DNA from: Bolinopsis microptera
Lineage: Eukaryota; Ctenophora; Tentaculata; Lobata; Bolinopsidae
Length of the DNA stretch: 64,000 nucleotides
Reading direction: 5' to 3'
Assembly (NCBI RefSeq): GCF_026151205.1
Contig: NC_087080.1
Span: 16,281,337 to 16,345,336 of the forward strand
The translations under genes and the position numbers were made by a program. Positions 51,308 to 62,327 of this stretch are shown in pieces. The stretch's first letter is position 1. Every line of letters begins with the position of its first letter. The notes beneath the pieces are model-generated. The model saw nothing but the letters and a program-made list of their open reading frames with translations. It had not been told where the DNA came from and did not search any database.

Positions 51308-54300
51308 ATGTCATCCCTATCTCCTGACGCACTAATGTCGGACTGCACTGAAAATAGTGCTACATCTGATGACCTTGAGGAATGTACTGGGGAATGTACT
51401 GGGGAATGTAGTGAACCTGTGATGAAATATGATGAGGAACAAGATAAGAATGAGGGTTACCATGGTAACATTACCTTATATGGTGATGAGGGTTACAATA
51501 GTTATGATGGTAGAGTACCTCATGCTGTGGCTCCCATCCAGAAATATGGCAATACATTAGTTATAGGTAAATACATTAGTTATAGGTAAATACATTAGTT
51601 ATAGGTAAATACATTAGTTATAGGTAAATACATTAGTTATAGGTAAATACATTAGTTATAGGTAAATACATTAGTTATAGGTGAATACATTAGTTATAGG
51701 TAAATACATTAGTTATAGGTAAATACATTAGTTATAGGTAAATACATTAGTTATAGGTGAATACATTAGTTATAGGTAAATACATTAGTTATAGGTAAAT
51801 ACATTAGTTATAGGTAAATACATTAGTTATAGGTAAATACATTAGTTATAGGTAAATACATTAGTTATAGGTAAATACATTAGTTATAGGTAAATACATT
51901 AGTTATAGGTAAATACATTAGTTATAGGTAAATACATTAGTTATAGGTAAATACATTAGTTATAGGTAAATACATTAGTTATAGGTAAATACATTAGTTA
52001 TAGGTGAATACATTAGTTATAGGTAAATACATTAGTTATAGGTGAATACATTAGTTATAGGTAAATACATTAGTTATAGGTAAATACATTAGTTATAGGT
52101 AAATACATTAGTTATAGGTGAATACATTAGTTATAGGTAAATACATTAGTTATAGGTAAATACATTAGTTATAGGTAAATACATTAGTTATAGGTGAATA
52201 CATTAGTTATAGGTAAATACATTAGTTATAGGTAAATACATTAGTTATAGGTAAATACATTAGTTATAGGTGAATACATTAGTTATAGGTAAATACATTA
52301 GTTATAGGTGAATACATTAGTTATAGGTAAATACATTAGTTATAGGTAAATACATTAGTTATAGGTAAATACATTAGTTATAGGTAAATACATTAGTTAT
52401 AGGTAAATACATTAGTTATAGGTAAATACATTAGTTATAGGTAAATACATTAGTTATAGGTAAATACATTAGTTATAGGTAAATACATTAGTTATAGGTA
52501 AATACATTAGTTATAGGTAAATACATTAGTTATAGGTAAATACATTAGTTATAGGTAAATACATTAGTTATAGGTAAATACATTAGTTATAGGTAAATAC
52601 ATTAGTTATAGGTAAATACATTAGTTATAGGTAAATACATTAGTTATAGGTAAATACATTAGTTATAGGTAAATACATTAGTTATAGGTAAATACATTAG
52701 TTATAGGTAAATACATTAGTTATAGGTAAATACATTAGTTATAGGTAAATACATTAGTTATAGGTAAATACATTAGTTATAGGTAAATACATTAGTTATA
52801 GGTAAATACATTAGTTATAGGTAAATACATTAGTTATAGGTAAATATATAGAGATATAGACAACACTTCTCCTTACTGTTTAACAAAGTCACGCTATTAA
52901 ATAATCAGTTTACCGAGTGACGAGTATCTGTAGTGTAAACACACAAGATATCTATATTATAAGTGTGAACACATACATTCTCTAGAGATATCTATAATTT
53001 TATTTGCGTATTTGCAGAAAATCGGTAGCAGTAACACTGAACAACTTATAACTAATTTTCAGGGCCAATATTTACTAACAAATATGACGAGGAGAGGTGT
53101 TTCCAGACGATCTACTGGGATCCAAGAAAACCATTCAACTGTTTAATCAAATGTTAACTTGATCTTTTTCCAGGAGAGTTTGAAAGTAGGTACTTGTTGA
53201 TCCCCCCTCCCCCCTAAATATCTTACTTCTCATTTCAGAACTTCGACGAACTTCTCTCTTATAACCATTAACTTCTTTTCATACAAACTCATACAAACTG
53301 TACAAATTAAAATGCTGATTTCAACTTTTTGCTCCATTTAAAATCGGTCGTTATCCGAAAATCCTTTGATTTTGTTACTTATTTATATAAATATTGTAAG
53401 AATATAATATAATTTGATTCAGATCAGATCCACTAAATCCTTTGATTTTGTTACTTATTTATATAAATATTGTAAGAATATAATATAATTTGATTCAGAT
53501 CAGATCCACTAACCTGGAGCCCGTTAACAACTGAATTATTTATAGGATTTATATTGTATATTGTATATAAGAGGTATACTGTATAGGATGTATTGCTTAG
53601 TTTTACAAACGATACAATTATAAGATCCCATATAACTCATATTATTCATATAATTATATTAAGTATATTATAATATTCCAGATGAGTTGGATGGGAAGAG
53701 TCCCTTGCTCGCCTGTGAGCTCCAGTACTGCGTGAGAGTTGGTAGCGGAGTGAAAGGGGACCCCCCTGTGGTACTGTTAGATGGCAGCGAGCCAAGTTTC
53801 TTTACAGCCCACCTCCAAGTAGTTAGCAACGTAAGTCTTACATCATGTTAAATCGGGGGAGGGGGGGGGGGGGGCGGGGGGATCATAAGGTCAGAATCGT
53901 ACGTGACGTTGGGGGGTCATTATTTTCTTCCAAAACGCAGTTAGTACTTTTGTACTAAGTGGTGGGTCTGCTGCTCATATCCCAGAAAAACAGTTAGTAC
54001 ATAGTACAAAGGGGGTGTCTAACCAACAAAAAAAAACCATTTTACCTCAAATTTCAATTTTGGAAATGGGTTTTGAGGTTTTTTGAGTTTTTTTGAGTTT
54101 AAAAAAAAAGTTTTTCTTTTTGTAACTTGTATCTAATTCGACTACATTGAAAACAAAGCCCCTACTAAATAGTGGGTAGAATTTGCCCATTTCCCAATGT
54201 TTAATGAGCTGTCTAAAGCAATTTATGGGTGAGTATCTTATTTTATATACCAAGACACAGTCAATACTGTGATTTCTCAACAGTTAGCACGAAGAGTGGT

Positions 54301-57300
54301 GGGTGGGTCTTTTGAAAAATTCCAAAATTACACTTAGTCGTAAGTGTAATTTTGAAGCAGCTAAAACTTTAGTTATGAAAATAAGCATCGCCATTAATCC
54401 TGTGTTCCCCTTCTCTAATTAAGTAATTAGCAAGTACAGCTCAATAGAAATATTGATTTTTTGATTTTTCTTATTTTTACCGAAACATTTTTCCCATTTT
54501 GCCTCAACGTTTGGTCAAAGGGGCATAGGCATCGATGGGGTTCCAAGATTCGGTAATTGGTCGACGAATTGAGCGGCCATCCTTGTAAGAAGTGCGGTCG
54601 CATTTCTTATTAATTCTTACATTTGATGATCACTTTGTACACTGTATTGTTCTCTTTGCGAACTTCAAATCAAATTATAACACTGTTGACTGTCTGATGT
54701 TGTTAACTGTTACTATATATTATAGTGTGTACTATATACACAGTTACCTGGTTACTTCGCCAACCTGGTGATGTGGTTAACTGCAGTGTGATCTAGTTAA
54801 CTGACGACGTGTCTGTCTTTGTGCAAACAAGGAGCGCAGAGGACTATCTCTACCTTTAACTGACACCTGCTACACCAGGCCTCCCTGCTACTAGAGTAAC
54901 AGCTGTGGAAACACCAAAATCGATTATAATCAGAATTTCGTACCATTTAAATATGTCTCGTAAGGTAATCAGAACAGCTCTTAACTTACCTAAAAAGATA
55001 CTACCTGTCCAGGAAGACCCCCCTGGCCCCTTGCCAAACTAACAAACTAACTGCCCAGGAAGGACCGGAGGTAGATACTATCGAGGTATGTGAGTACAGT
55101 GAGACCACATTGCAGAAATACCGGCCACAGTCTGATAAAGGCACCGTGTACAAGGCGGGAAGTGTACTAAACTACTCATTCCGCGTTATGGAGGAGAGCG
55201 CTAATATGGTGAGTATTTCCCCCCCTCCCTGTTAGTGTCCCCCCTCCCCCCTGTTAGTGTCCCCCCCCCCGTTATTGTCCCCCCTCCCCCCTGTTAGTGT
55301 CCCCCCTCCCCCCTGTTAGTGTCCCCCCTCCCCCCTGTTAGTGTCCCCCCTCCCCCCTGTTAGTGTCCCCCCTCCCCCCTGTTAGTGTCCCCCCTCCCCC
55401 CTGTTAGTGTCCCCCCTCCCCCCTGTTAGTGTCCCCCCTCCCCCCTGTTAGTGTCCCCCCCCCCCCCCGTTAGTGTCCCCATACCCCACCCCAACCGCCC
55501 CGCCCCCCCCCCCCCTCCCCCCTTCCCCCCGTTAGTGTCCCCCTCCCGTCCCCCCCACCCCCCCCCCCCCCCCCCCCCGTTAGTGTCCCCATACCCCACC
55601 CCAACCACCCCGCCCCCCTCCCCCCTTCCCCCTCGTTAGTGTCCCCCTCCCCTCCCCCCGTTTATAGTGTCCCCCTCCCCCCCCCCTCCCACCGTTAGTG
55701 AGTATTGAGTAACCTCGGACTCTATCTCTCAGATGTGCTGTCTGTCCCTGTGTTACAGTGACGGAACGTTCCTGGGAAGAGGTTACCTAGCTCTGGATCA
55801 GATCACACTACTGGATCACATAGCACTTCCTCTGATTAACGAGACCGACACCATCATAGGACTCCTCGCTTGTACGTGTAGTAGTGTGCTGTAGTGTGCT
55901 AGTGTGCTAGTTTGTAGCCTGTACGTGTTCTCAAGCAATGCTTCACTGTCGCCACCACGTGACATAATACAAGTGTATTGTAGAATATTATAGCTGCTCA
56001 CATGTTAACTATGGTTCTAGATAACGAATGTAATATCAGGCAGTATACTAGAGATAAAAGGGTTGAAGCAGCCTCCCCCCTCCTTGAGCCCTGCTACTAC
56101 TGACTACTCTACTACTCTAGAGATAGGACACAGGGGCTGTGGTGTGACACACACCGACAAGGAGCTCTTCTCAGAGTTAGTCACACTGTATCACACTGTA
56201 TCACACTGTATCACACTGTATCACACTGTATCACACTGTATCACACTGTATCACACTGTATCACACTGTATCACTGTATATAATGCATAGGTAGGATTGA
56301 TAGGTAACTCTGCATCATGGTTGGTATTGATAGGTAACTCTGTAAAACTGAACTAAGTAGTAAGTACCCGTTTTGTTACACTTGCTTATAAGTGTAAACT
56401 AGACTCTAGTACTAAACTCTAGTATATTTTACAGGTTACCTTGTCTGCCGGAAAATACAATAGCATCCATGGAAACAGCCTACAGACACGGTGCACACAT
56501 GGTGGAGACAGATGTAGTGGTCACTCAAGACCTTGTAAATATACCATTATATAGGGGGGGGGGCACACTTGGTGAAGACAGATGTAGTGGTCACTCAAGA
56601 CCTTGTAAATATATAAATATATATCAAATAGGACATAAACACCCTAAACATTTATATGCGATATAATATATATATGTCCTAAAGGGCGCTAGCCCGAGGA
56701 CGATGTATCTTCGTATAGCCCGGTGGGCCCATTGGGCCCAAGTGCTATACGACACTTCCGCCGGCGAGGCGAGTATGATATGTTGCCGGGGGACCTTAAA
56801 AACCTTTAAAAACCTTAAAAACCTTAAAAACGGCAATTTTGGGCAAAAAACCTTAAAAATGACTCTCAAAAATGCCGGCGAGGCGAGTATGATATGTATG
56901 TAATCCCCCTTTCTTTTCAGAGAGCAGTACTGTATCACGATCTGGAGATTGAGTTGCCAGGGAAACGGAAGGTGCCCATCTGCCACATGACTAGTCACGC
57001 ACTGGAGTGGGCTCCTACCGAGGGACTCATTGTGGACGAGAAACAGAGGAGTCAGCAGCTTCTACTTCGTCAGGTACATTAGTTAACAGGAGTGAGCAGC
57101 TTCTACTTCGTCAGGTACATTAGTTAACAGGAGTGAGCAGCTTCTACTTCGTCAGGTACATTAGTTAACAGGAGTGAGCAGCTTCTACTTCGTCAGGTAC
57201 ATTAGTTAACAGGAGTCAGCAGCTTCTACTTCGTCAGGTACATTAGTTAACAGGAGTGAGCAGCTTCTACTTCGTCAGGTACATTAGTTAACAGGAGTGA

Positions 57301-60300
57301 GCAGCTTCTACTTCGTCAGGTACATTAGTTAACAGGAGTCAGCAGCTTCTACTTCGTCAGGTACATTAGTTAACAGGAGTCAGCAGCTTCTACTTCGTCA
57401 GGTACATTAGTTAACAGGAGTCAGCAGCTTCTACTTCGTCAGGTACATTAGTTAACAGGAGTGAGCAGCTTCTACTTCGTCAGGTACATTAGTTAACAGG
57501 AGTGAGCAGCTTCTACTTCGTCAGGTACATTAGTTAACAGGAGTGAGCAGCTTCTACTTCGTCAGGTACATTAGTTAACAGGAGTGAGCAGCTTCTACTT
57601 CGTCAGGTACATTAGTTAACAGGAGTGAGCAGCTTCTACTTCGTCAGGTACATTAGTTAACAGGAGTCAGCAGCTTCTACTTCGTCAGGTACATTAGTTA
57701 ACAGGAGTCAGCAGCTTCTACTTCGTCAGGTACATTAGTTAACAGGAGTCAGCAGCTTCTACTTCGTCAGGTACATTAGTTAACAGGAGTCAGCAGCTTC
57801 TACTTCGTCAGGTACATTAGTTAACAGGAGTCAGCAGCTTCTACTTCGTCAGGTACATTAGTTAACAGGAGTGAGCAGCTTCTACTTCGTCAGGTACATT
57901 AGTTAACAGGAGTGAGCAGCTTCTACTTCGTCAGGTACATTAGTTAACAGGAGTCAGCAGCTTCTACTTCGTCAGGTACATTAGTTAACAGGAGTGAGCA
58001 GCTTCTACTTCGTCAGGTACATTAGTTAACAGGAGTGAGCAGCTTCTACTTCGTCAGGTACATTAGTTAACAGGAGTCAGCAGCTTCTACTTCGTCAGGT
58101 ACATTAGTTAACAGGAGTCAGCAGCTTCTACTTCGTCAGGTACATTAGTTAACAGGAGTGAGCAGCTTCTACTTCGTCAGGTACATTAGTTAACAGGAGT
58201 GAGCAGCTTCTACTTCGTCAGGTACATTAGTTAACAGGATAATCACAATATTACTAGTAGATTATTAAATAAGTTAGTTGTTTTTAAAATAATTGCATAA
58301 TTTTATTAACCTCAACATAGTGAAAACTCTATGAGCACAAGTGTGCCCCCCCCCCAACTGCCATTGGGATTCCTTGTTTAAACCGATTATCTAACCGTTG
58401 TTTCAGAATGAAGAGTTGGCTGAACTCCAACAAAAGAGTAAACCGTACCCCTACCTATCTGATGCGCTCAGAACGCTGCCCTCTGAGTTAGGATTAATGC
58501 TGGAAGTAAAGGCAGATCTGCCTTACGAGGTGAGAAAGTTATGAGAATTGTATATAAACCGGGGCAATATCAGGTAACAATGTCAGGCGGTCCTTAACCG
58601 ACAGTTAAAATTCCATAGATCGCTATCTAGCATTATCTAGCGCTATATAGCGCTATCTAGCGTTGTCTAGCGCTATATAGCGCTATCTAGCGTTGTCTAG
58701 CGCTATATAGCGCTATCTAGCATTGTCTAGCGCTATATAGCGCTATCTAGCGTTGTATTATAGCGTTAAAAAGGGGGAAATCAAGGGGTATTTCGGGGAA
58801 TGCCTTATCTTAACCACCACTGTTTCCCCAGGGAGCAGAAAACGTGACGTATCACGCTGATAAGAACGTGTACCTAGACGTTATACTACACGACCTGTTC
58901 CACAATGTAGCAAATAGAAACCTCATTCTCTGCAGCTTCTGTCCCGATACTTGCGTCATGTAAATATTCAGTCATTAATTATATTGTATTTAGCTCAAAC
59001 CATGCAATCGTCAGTTTTATGATTGCATGAGCTTATTTATTTTGGTTGATACAATGAAAGTATATAGGCTGCTAAATATAGTTGATAATATTCCTCTAGG
59101 CTGCTAAATATAGTTAATAATATCCCTCTAGGCTGCGTAACAAACAGAATCGTTGGCCGGTCGTCCTTATCGTTCAGGGGAGCACAGAAACTTACGCAGA
59201 TTGTCTGGATAACAGAGTGTCCTGTCTCAAAGCATCCGTTACCATGGCAACTGCTGAAAACTTACATGTAAGTACACATCATTACCATGGCAACTGCTGA
59301 AAACTTACATGTAAGTACACATCATTACCATGGCAACTGCTGAAAACTTACATGTAAGTACACATCATTACCATGGCAACTGCTGAAAACTTACATGTAA
59401 GTACACATCATTACCATGGCAACTGCTGAAAACTTACATGTAAGTACACATCATTACCATGGCAACTGCTGAAAACTTACATGTAAGTACACATCATTAC
59501 CATGGCAACTGCTGAAAACTTACATGTAAGTACACATCATTACCATGGCAACTGCTGAAAACTTACATGTAAGTACACATCATTAGCTTTAATCTTTGGT
59601 GGTACAGTTTGTCGGGCACGTGATCACCAAGTGATAACGTGACCAAACTTAGCCTGATAAATTCACCTGGGGATCTCAGTGGCGGAGTGTAAATAACACG
59701 TGACACGTGACACGTGCAGTTCAGTTTCGGTAAGCTAGTAGCAGCAGGACGCTCACTATGTGACGGGGTGTACGAGGTAATTAGTTTTAGCCAATTTGAC
59801 ACGGTTAAAATGCATCAAATTTCAAAATCGTTGTCACAAAATGTTCCAAGACTAATACCCTTGTGTCGTGCTATAAGCAGATTATAGTGTGTAAACTTCA
59901 GACTATACACTACACACTTCACTGTAATCAGTGTAAACTCGTGCTTTCTATAACTTATATATGTATTGAGAATTCTGAACGTCCTGAAGCGATTTGTGTT
60001 TTCCACACAGTTAATTCAATAATAGTAGTAGTTTTATACATTTAATTTAATATAGCCTTCCTACATAATCTGTTGTGCAAAAATAGCTATTATTTAGGTT
60101 CTGATTGGAAGGTGTGTAATGTGATACGTGCGCATGATACAATATAGTGTCTAATATATAGAACGCCAGTGTTATTTGTTTTAATACTTGCCGCCAGCCA
60201 GTCTGAGTCTATTCCGATAATACCTTTGCTTCCCTTGCGGGATATATCGGCAGGGGGGATGCAACGACCATTAATGTCAGTAGATGGAATTTTGTCAAAA

Positions 60301-61198
60301 CTGACATTGTCATTAATGGTCATTAATGGTCATTAATGGTCATTAATGGTCATTAATGGTCGTTGCATACCCCCCTATCGGCAAATTATCAGCTCTCAGT
60401 GTCCACGAGTTTTAGTGCATATAATTCCCGGAAAGTATTATAACATACCTCGGCACTATGGTTACATAGTATTATAACATACCTCGTCACTATGGTTACA
60501 TAGTATTATAACATACCTCGTCACTATGGTTACATAGTATTATAACATACCTCGTCACTATGGTTACATAGTATTATAACATACCTCGTCACTATGGTTA
60601 CATAGTATTATTACATACCTCGTCACTATGGTTACATAGTATTATAACATACCTCGTTACTATGGTTACATAGTATTATAACCTACCTCGTTACTATGGT
60701 TACATAGTATTATAACATACCTCGTCACTATGGTTACATAGTATTATTACATACCTCGTCACTATGGTTACATAGTATTATAACATACCTCGTCACTATG
60801 GATACATAGTATTATACTAATACTGTAGCTAACTATCTTCACACGTTTATTCTCAGGGAATATCGATATTCAGCGGATTACTAAAAGACAATCCTGCTAG
60901 TGTTATTGAGTCTGTGAAACAAACTGGTCTCTTTACGTTCGTGTGGGGCTACCACTGTTGCGATCAACAGGTTTATTTACGTTTAAAGTTACATTTCCCT
61001 ATTTTAACACTTATATTGAATAAACATTATAATAAATATTATATATATTATATAGTAATACTAAGTAGTATATGTTGTTGTTATATTATAAGTGCTCTCT
61101 AATTTCAGTTTAGAGATGAAATGAGAAGCAGCGAAATTGGCGGTATTATTTACGACAGAATCTACGAAGAAAACCTTCCTAAAAAGAATATTTTTTAG
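51308..61198 (+). CDS. GPCPD1: GPCPD1-type glycerophosphocholine phosphodiesterase
   Basis: Exons: 51308-51566, probable 12-nt 53174-53185, 53682-53830, 55059-55208, 55733-55871, about 56055-56175, 56435-56534, 56921-57073, 58407-58529, 58832-58959, 59132-59267, 60857-60970, 61109-61198 (stop). From 56435 on every junction agrees in phase. Family: cytosolic enzymes splitting glycerophosphocholine to glycerol-3-phosphate and choline. The catalytic GDPD domain is complete: IGHRGCG, PENTIASMETAYRHG, ETDVVVTQDL, VLYHDLE, GLMLEVKADL, TFVWGY and the end GGIIYDRIYEENLP. The middle exons (ACELQYCVRVG, EVCEYSETTLQ) match the region before GDPD in human GPCPD1. The N-terminal starch-binding (CBM20) domain of vertebrate GPCPD1 was not found; the first exon instead is acidic (ECTGECTGECSEP). 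It may be absent or lie further upstream. The junction 55871 to 56055 is unresolved. AATAAA follows at 61253. Confidence 0.9.
51548..52845 (+). repeat. 19-bp array of exon-1 splice donor, about 68 copies
   Basis: The unit GTAAATACATTAGTTATAG repeats the last bases of GPCPD1 exon 51308-51566 together with its donor (TTATAG|GTAAAT). Every unit carries a donor-like TATAG|GTAAAT, or GTGAAT in about a tenth of units. Using a later donor would run into TAA in the first unit. Confidence 0.95.
53060..53190 (+). CDS. GPCPD1: alternative second exon of GPCPD1: 12-nt microexon or a longer exon
   Basis: Two phase-compatible choices exist between 51566 and 53682. GAGAGTTTGAAA at 53174-53185 (acceptor TTTTTCCAG, donor A|GTAGGT) gives LVI-GEFEN-ELDG, close to the spacing in human GPCPD1. 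Alternatively 53063 onward (acceptor ATTTTCAG) gives PIFTNKYDEERCFQTIYWDP before a weak donor at about 53141 or 53152. The first is preferred on homology, from memory. Confidence 0.4.
53375..53513. repeat. about 72-bp direct duplication in a GPCPD1 intron
   Basis: AATCCTTTGATTTTGTTACT to CAGATCAGATCCACTAA occurs twice in tandem. No coding content. Confidence 0.9.
53831..55058. other. GPCPD1 intron; G-tract, AGTACAAA repeats, decoy exon
   Basis: It starts GTAAGTCTTACATC followed by a G-rich tract (53860-53882). At 54840-54965 lies an exon-like segment (VETPKSIIIRISYHLNM, donor AAG|GTAATC), but its acceptor phase does not fit the previous exon, while direct joining of 53830 to 55059 is in phase. 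Near 55010 the acceptor TGTCCAG is out of frame. Confidence 0.5.
55209..55690. repeat. C-rich minisatellite, CCCCCCTGTTAGTGT units
   Basis: It starts 15 bases after the donor of GPCPD1 exon 55059-55208. The unit is TGTTAGTGTCCCCCCTCCCC with growing C runs, then two longer units with CCATACCCCACCCCAACC. About 20 units. Poly-Pro and poly-Gly frames here are artefacts. Confidence 0.95.
56176..56275. repeat. 10-bp microsatellite CACACTGTAT at a GPCPD1 donor
   Basis: It follows directly on the donor TCAGA|GTTAGT of the exon ending 56175, with about nine units. Confidence 0.9.
56564..56615 (+). repeat. 52-bp duplicate of exon end plus splice donor
   Basis: Bases 56490-56541 (end of GPCPD1 exon 56435-56534, donor CTT|GTAAAT and a few intron bases) are repeated 74 bp downstream with two differences. 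The copy restores a full donor but its frame differs. This looks like the first step toward an array. Confidence 0.9.
56690..56895. repeat. GCCGGCGAGGCGAGTATGAT pair around AACCTTAAA repeats
   Basis: CCGGCGAGGCGAGTATGATATG occurs near 56760 and 56874 (given in part here), with CCTTAAAAACCTTTAAAAAC units between. It lies in the GPCPD1 intron. It may be a small element with a 114-bp direct repeat. Confidence 0.5.
57074..58238 (+). repeat. 41-bp array of exon end and splice donor, about 28 further copies
   Basis: The unit joins CAGCTTCTACTTCGTCAG (the last 18 nt of GPCPD1 exon 56921-57073) to GTACATTAGTTAACAGGAGT. Each copy thus has the donor GTCAG|GTACAT. About half the units read GTCAGCAG, which also offers an acceptor-like CAGCAG, and half GTGAGCAG. 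Reading past the first donor meets TAG after two codons. Confidence 0.97.
58610..58760. repeat. AGCGCTATATAGCGCTATCT palindromic array
   Basis: About four 36-bp units of TATCTAGCGTTGTCTAGCGC with AGCGCTATATAGCGCT palindromes, in the GPCPD1 intron after exon 58407-58529. Each unit can form a small cruciform. Confidence 0.9.
59067..59131 (+). repeat. duplicated splice-acceptor region, 32-bp units
   Basis: TAGGCTGCTAAATATAGTTG and then AATATTCCTCT is repeated as a second copy ending CCCTCTAG|GCTGCG, the acceptor of GPCPD1 exon 59132-59267. Both copies end CCTCTAGGCTGC, so the 3' splice site itself is duplicated. Confidence 0.85.
59225..59583 (+). repeat. 43-bp array of exon end and splice donor, eight donors
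   Basis: The unit holds ACCATGGCAACTGCTGAAAA, CTTACAT|GTAAGT and ACACATCATT. Donors lie at 59268, 59311, 59354, 59397, 59440, 59483, 59526 and 59569, all identical and close to the consensus. Only the first keeps the frame; reading on meets TGA within one unit. Confidence 0.97.
60290..60815. repeat. CATTAATGGT 10-mers and a 34-bp array in a GPCPD1 intron
   Basis: CATTAATGGT occurs about six times (60310-60360). Earlier, GACCATTAATGTCAGTAG and CTGACATTGTCATTAATG form an inverted pair. From about 60430 to 60810 a 34-bp unit with ATAACATACCTCGTCACTAT and GGTTACATAGT occurs about eleven times. Confidence 0.9.
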
Positions 61199-61252
61199 AA
61201 CACTATGTCACATGTGCAATTAGTAAATTCAATATTTACTTTATAAACAGTC

Positions 61253-61258
61253 AATAAA
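61253..61258 (+). terminator. polyadenylation signal of GPCPD1
   Basis: AATAAA lies 55 bp after the stop codon at 61196-61198, in an AT-rich 3' region. Confidence 0.7.
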
Positions 61259-61617
61259 TTTTATTATCAGTATGCTGCATTGCTGAAAAGTGTGTATTTT
61301 AAGAAAGACCTCTAATCTGGTAGCAGAGTGTAACTTTACTCGTGTAGTCAAGAGATAATAGACCATGTCAACACTCACAGTTTTAGCGCCGCATTAACAC
61401 TCACAGTTTTGCAATATTAAGTTATATATATATTAGTTGTACTGTATTTTTTAACTTGGTTAAAATTATTTTAAAATCTTTTTAACTTCTTTATCTTAGA
61501 TTAGCTAATTTAACACAGTTTTAGTGCTAGTAATAGTTTGATGAAAACAATTGTTGCATGTTGGTTACCAAATTATTATATTTATTATGTTCAAATTACT
61601 AGGTATGTTTTAAGATA

Positions 61618-61777
61618 GGGGTCATTCACATATTATTACGTAATATTACCCCCCCCCCCCCCCCCCCCCCCCTCCGTAATCAGTTTTACACGTAGCTATT
61701 GTGTCCAAATTACACTAGCGTTATCATTTGGAAACCCCCCTCCCCCTCGGCTGATTACGTAATATGTGGACGTCCCC
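61618..61777. mobile_element. 160-bp MITE with GGGG ends
   Basis: GGGGTCATTCACATATTA and TAATATGTGGACGTCCCC are imperfect inverted ends, with TTACGTAAT in both, flanked by ATA (61615-61617, 61778-61780). A C23 tract is inside. No frame. Confidence 0.6.
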
Positions 61778-61859
61778 ATATTACTGCTAGGAGATATTAA
61801 AACAATCTGCCGAATATTCTGTATCTTCTTCCTTATAATGTTATAAATAAGCTCACGCT

Positions 61860-62020
61860 AGAAAGGGAGCGTTTCTTTCATTACAGTTGTAATGATATGT
61901 AGTTGTGTATTATATACAGTAGTAATGATATGTAGTTATGTATTATATACGCTATACAGTAGTAATGATATGTAGTTATGTAAATTATATACAGTAGTAA
62001 TGATATGTAGTTGTGTATTA
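61860..62020. repeat. GTAATGATATGTAGTTGTGT repeats
   Basis: Four copies of AGTAATGATATGTAGTT(G/A)TGTA with TTATATAC, 35-45 bp apart, just left of the cloverleaf palindrome. Confidence 0.8.
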
Positions 62021-62026
62021 AGCAGT

Positions 62027-62184
62027 TACATCACTGCTTATAATGTGATAACATTATTTTCACAACTTTGAGTTGTGAAAATAGTTTTATCCAACGAGTT
62101 TGACGAGTTGGATAAAACGAGTTATATCCCGAGGTTTGACCGAGGGATATAACTCATGTTATCATATTATAAGCAGTGATGTAA
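62027..62184. other. cloverleaf palindrome: 28-bp stem with three 12-bp hairpins
   Basis: The outer arms 62027-62054 and 62156-62183 pair (one G-T). Between them, nearly without spacers, lie hairpins 62056-62067/62071-62082 (ATTTTCACAACT), 62084-62095/62107-62118 (GTTTTATCCAAC) and 62119-62130/62144-62155 (GAGTTATATCCC). Each inner stem is exactly 12 bp and perfect. Loops are TTG, GAGTTTGACGA and GAGGTTTGACCGA, the last two alike. It could act as DNA cruciform or as folded RNA. No coding frame. Confidence 0.9.
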
Positions 62185-62327
62185 ATGCATTCTCTGATGA
62201 TCTACGAAATGATGTTAGCGAATGCAGCATTTACATCGGAAATTAACGACCGATAATATTACTACATAGAACATTCCAGAGTCAAACTTTCTAGAGGACA
62301 CATCCTTATCTCTTAAAATTGTTACAG

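Noticed and set aside
54840-54965. Extra GPCPD1 exon (VETPKSIIIRISYHLNM)
   Set aside because: The acceptor phase does not fit the preceding exon, while 53830 joins 55059 in phase and gives the expected alignment.
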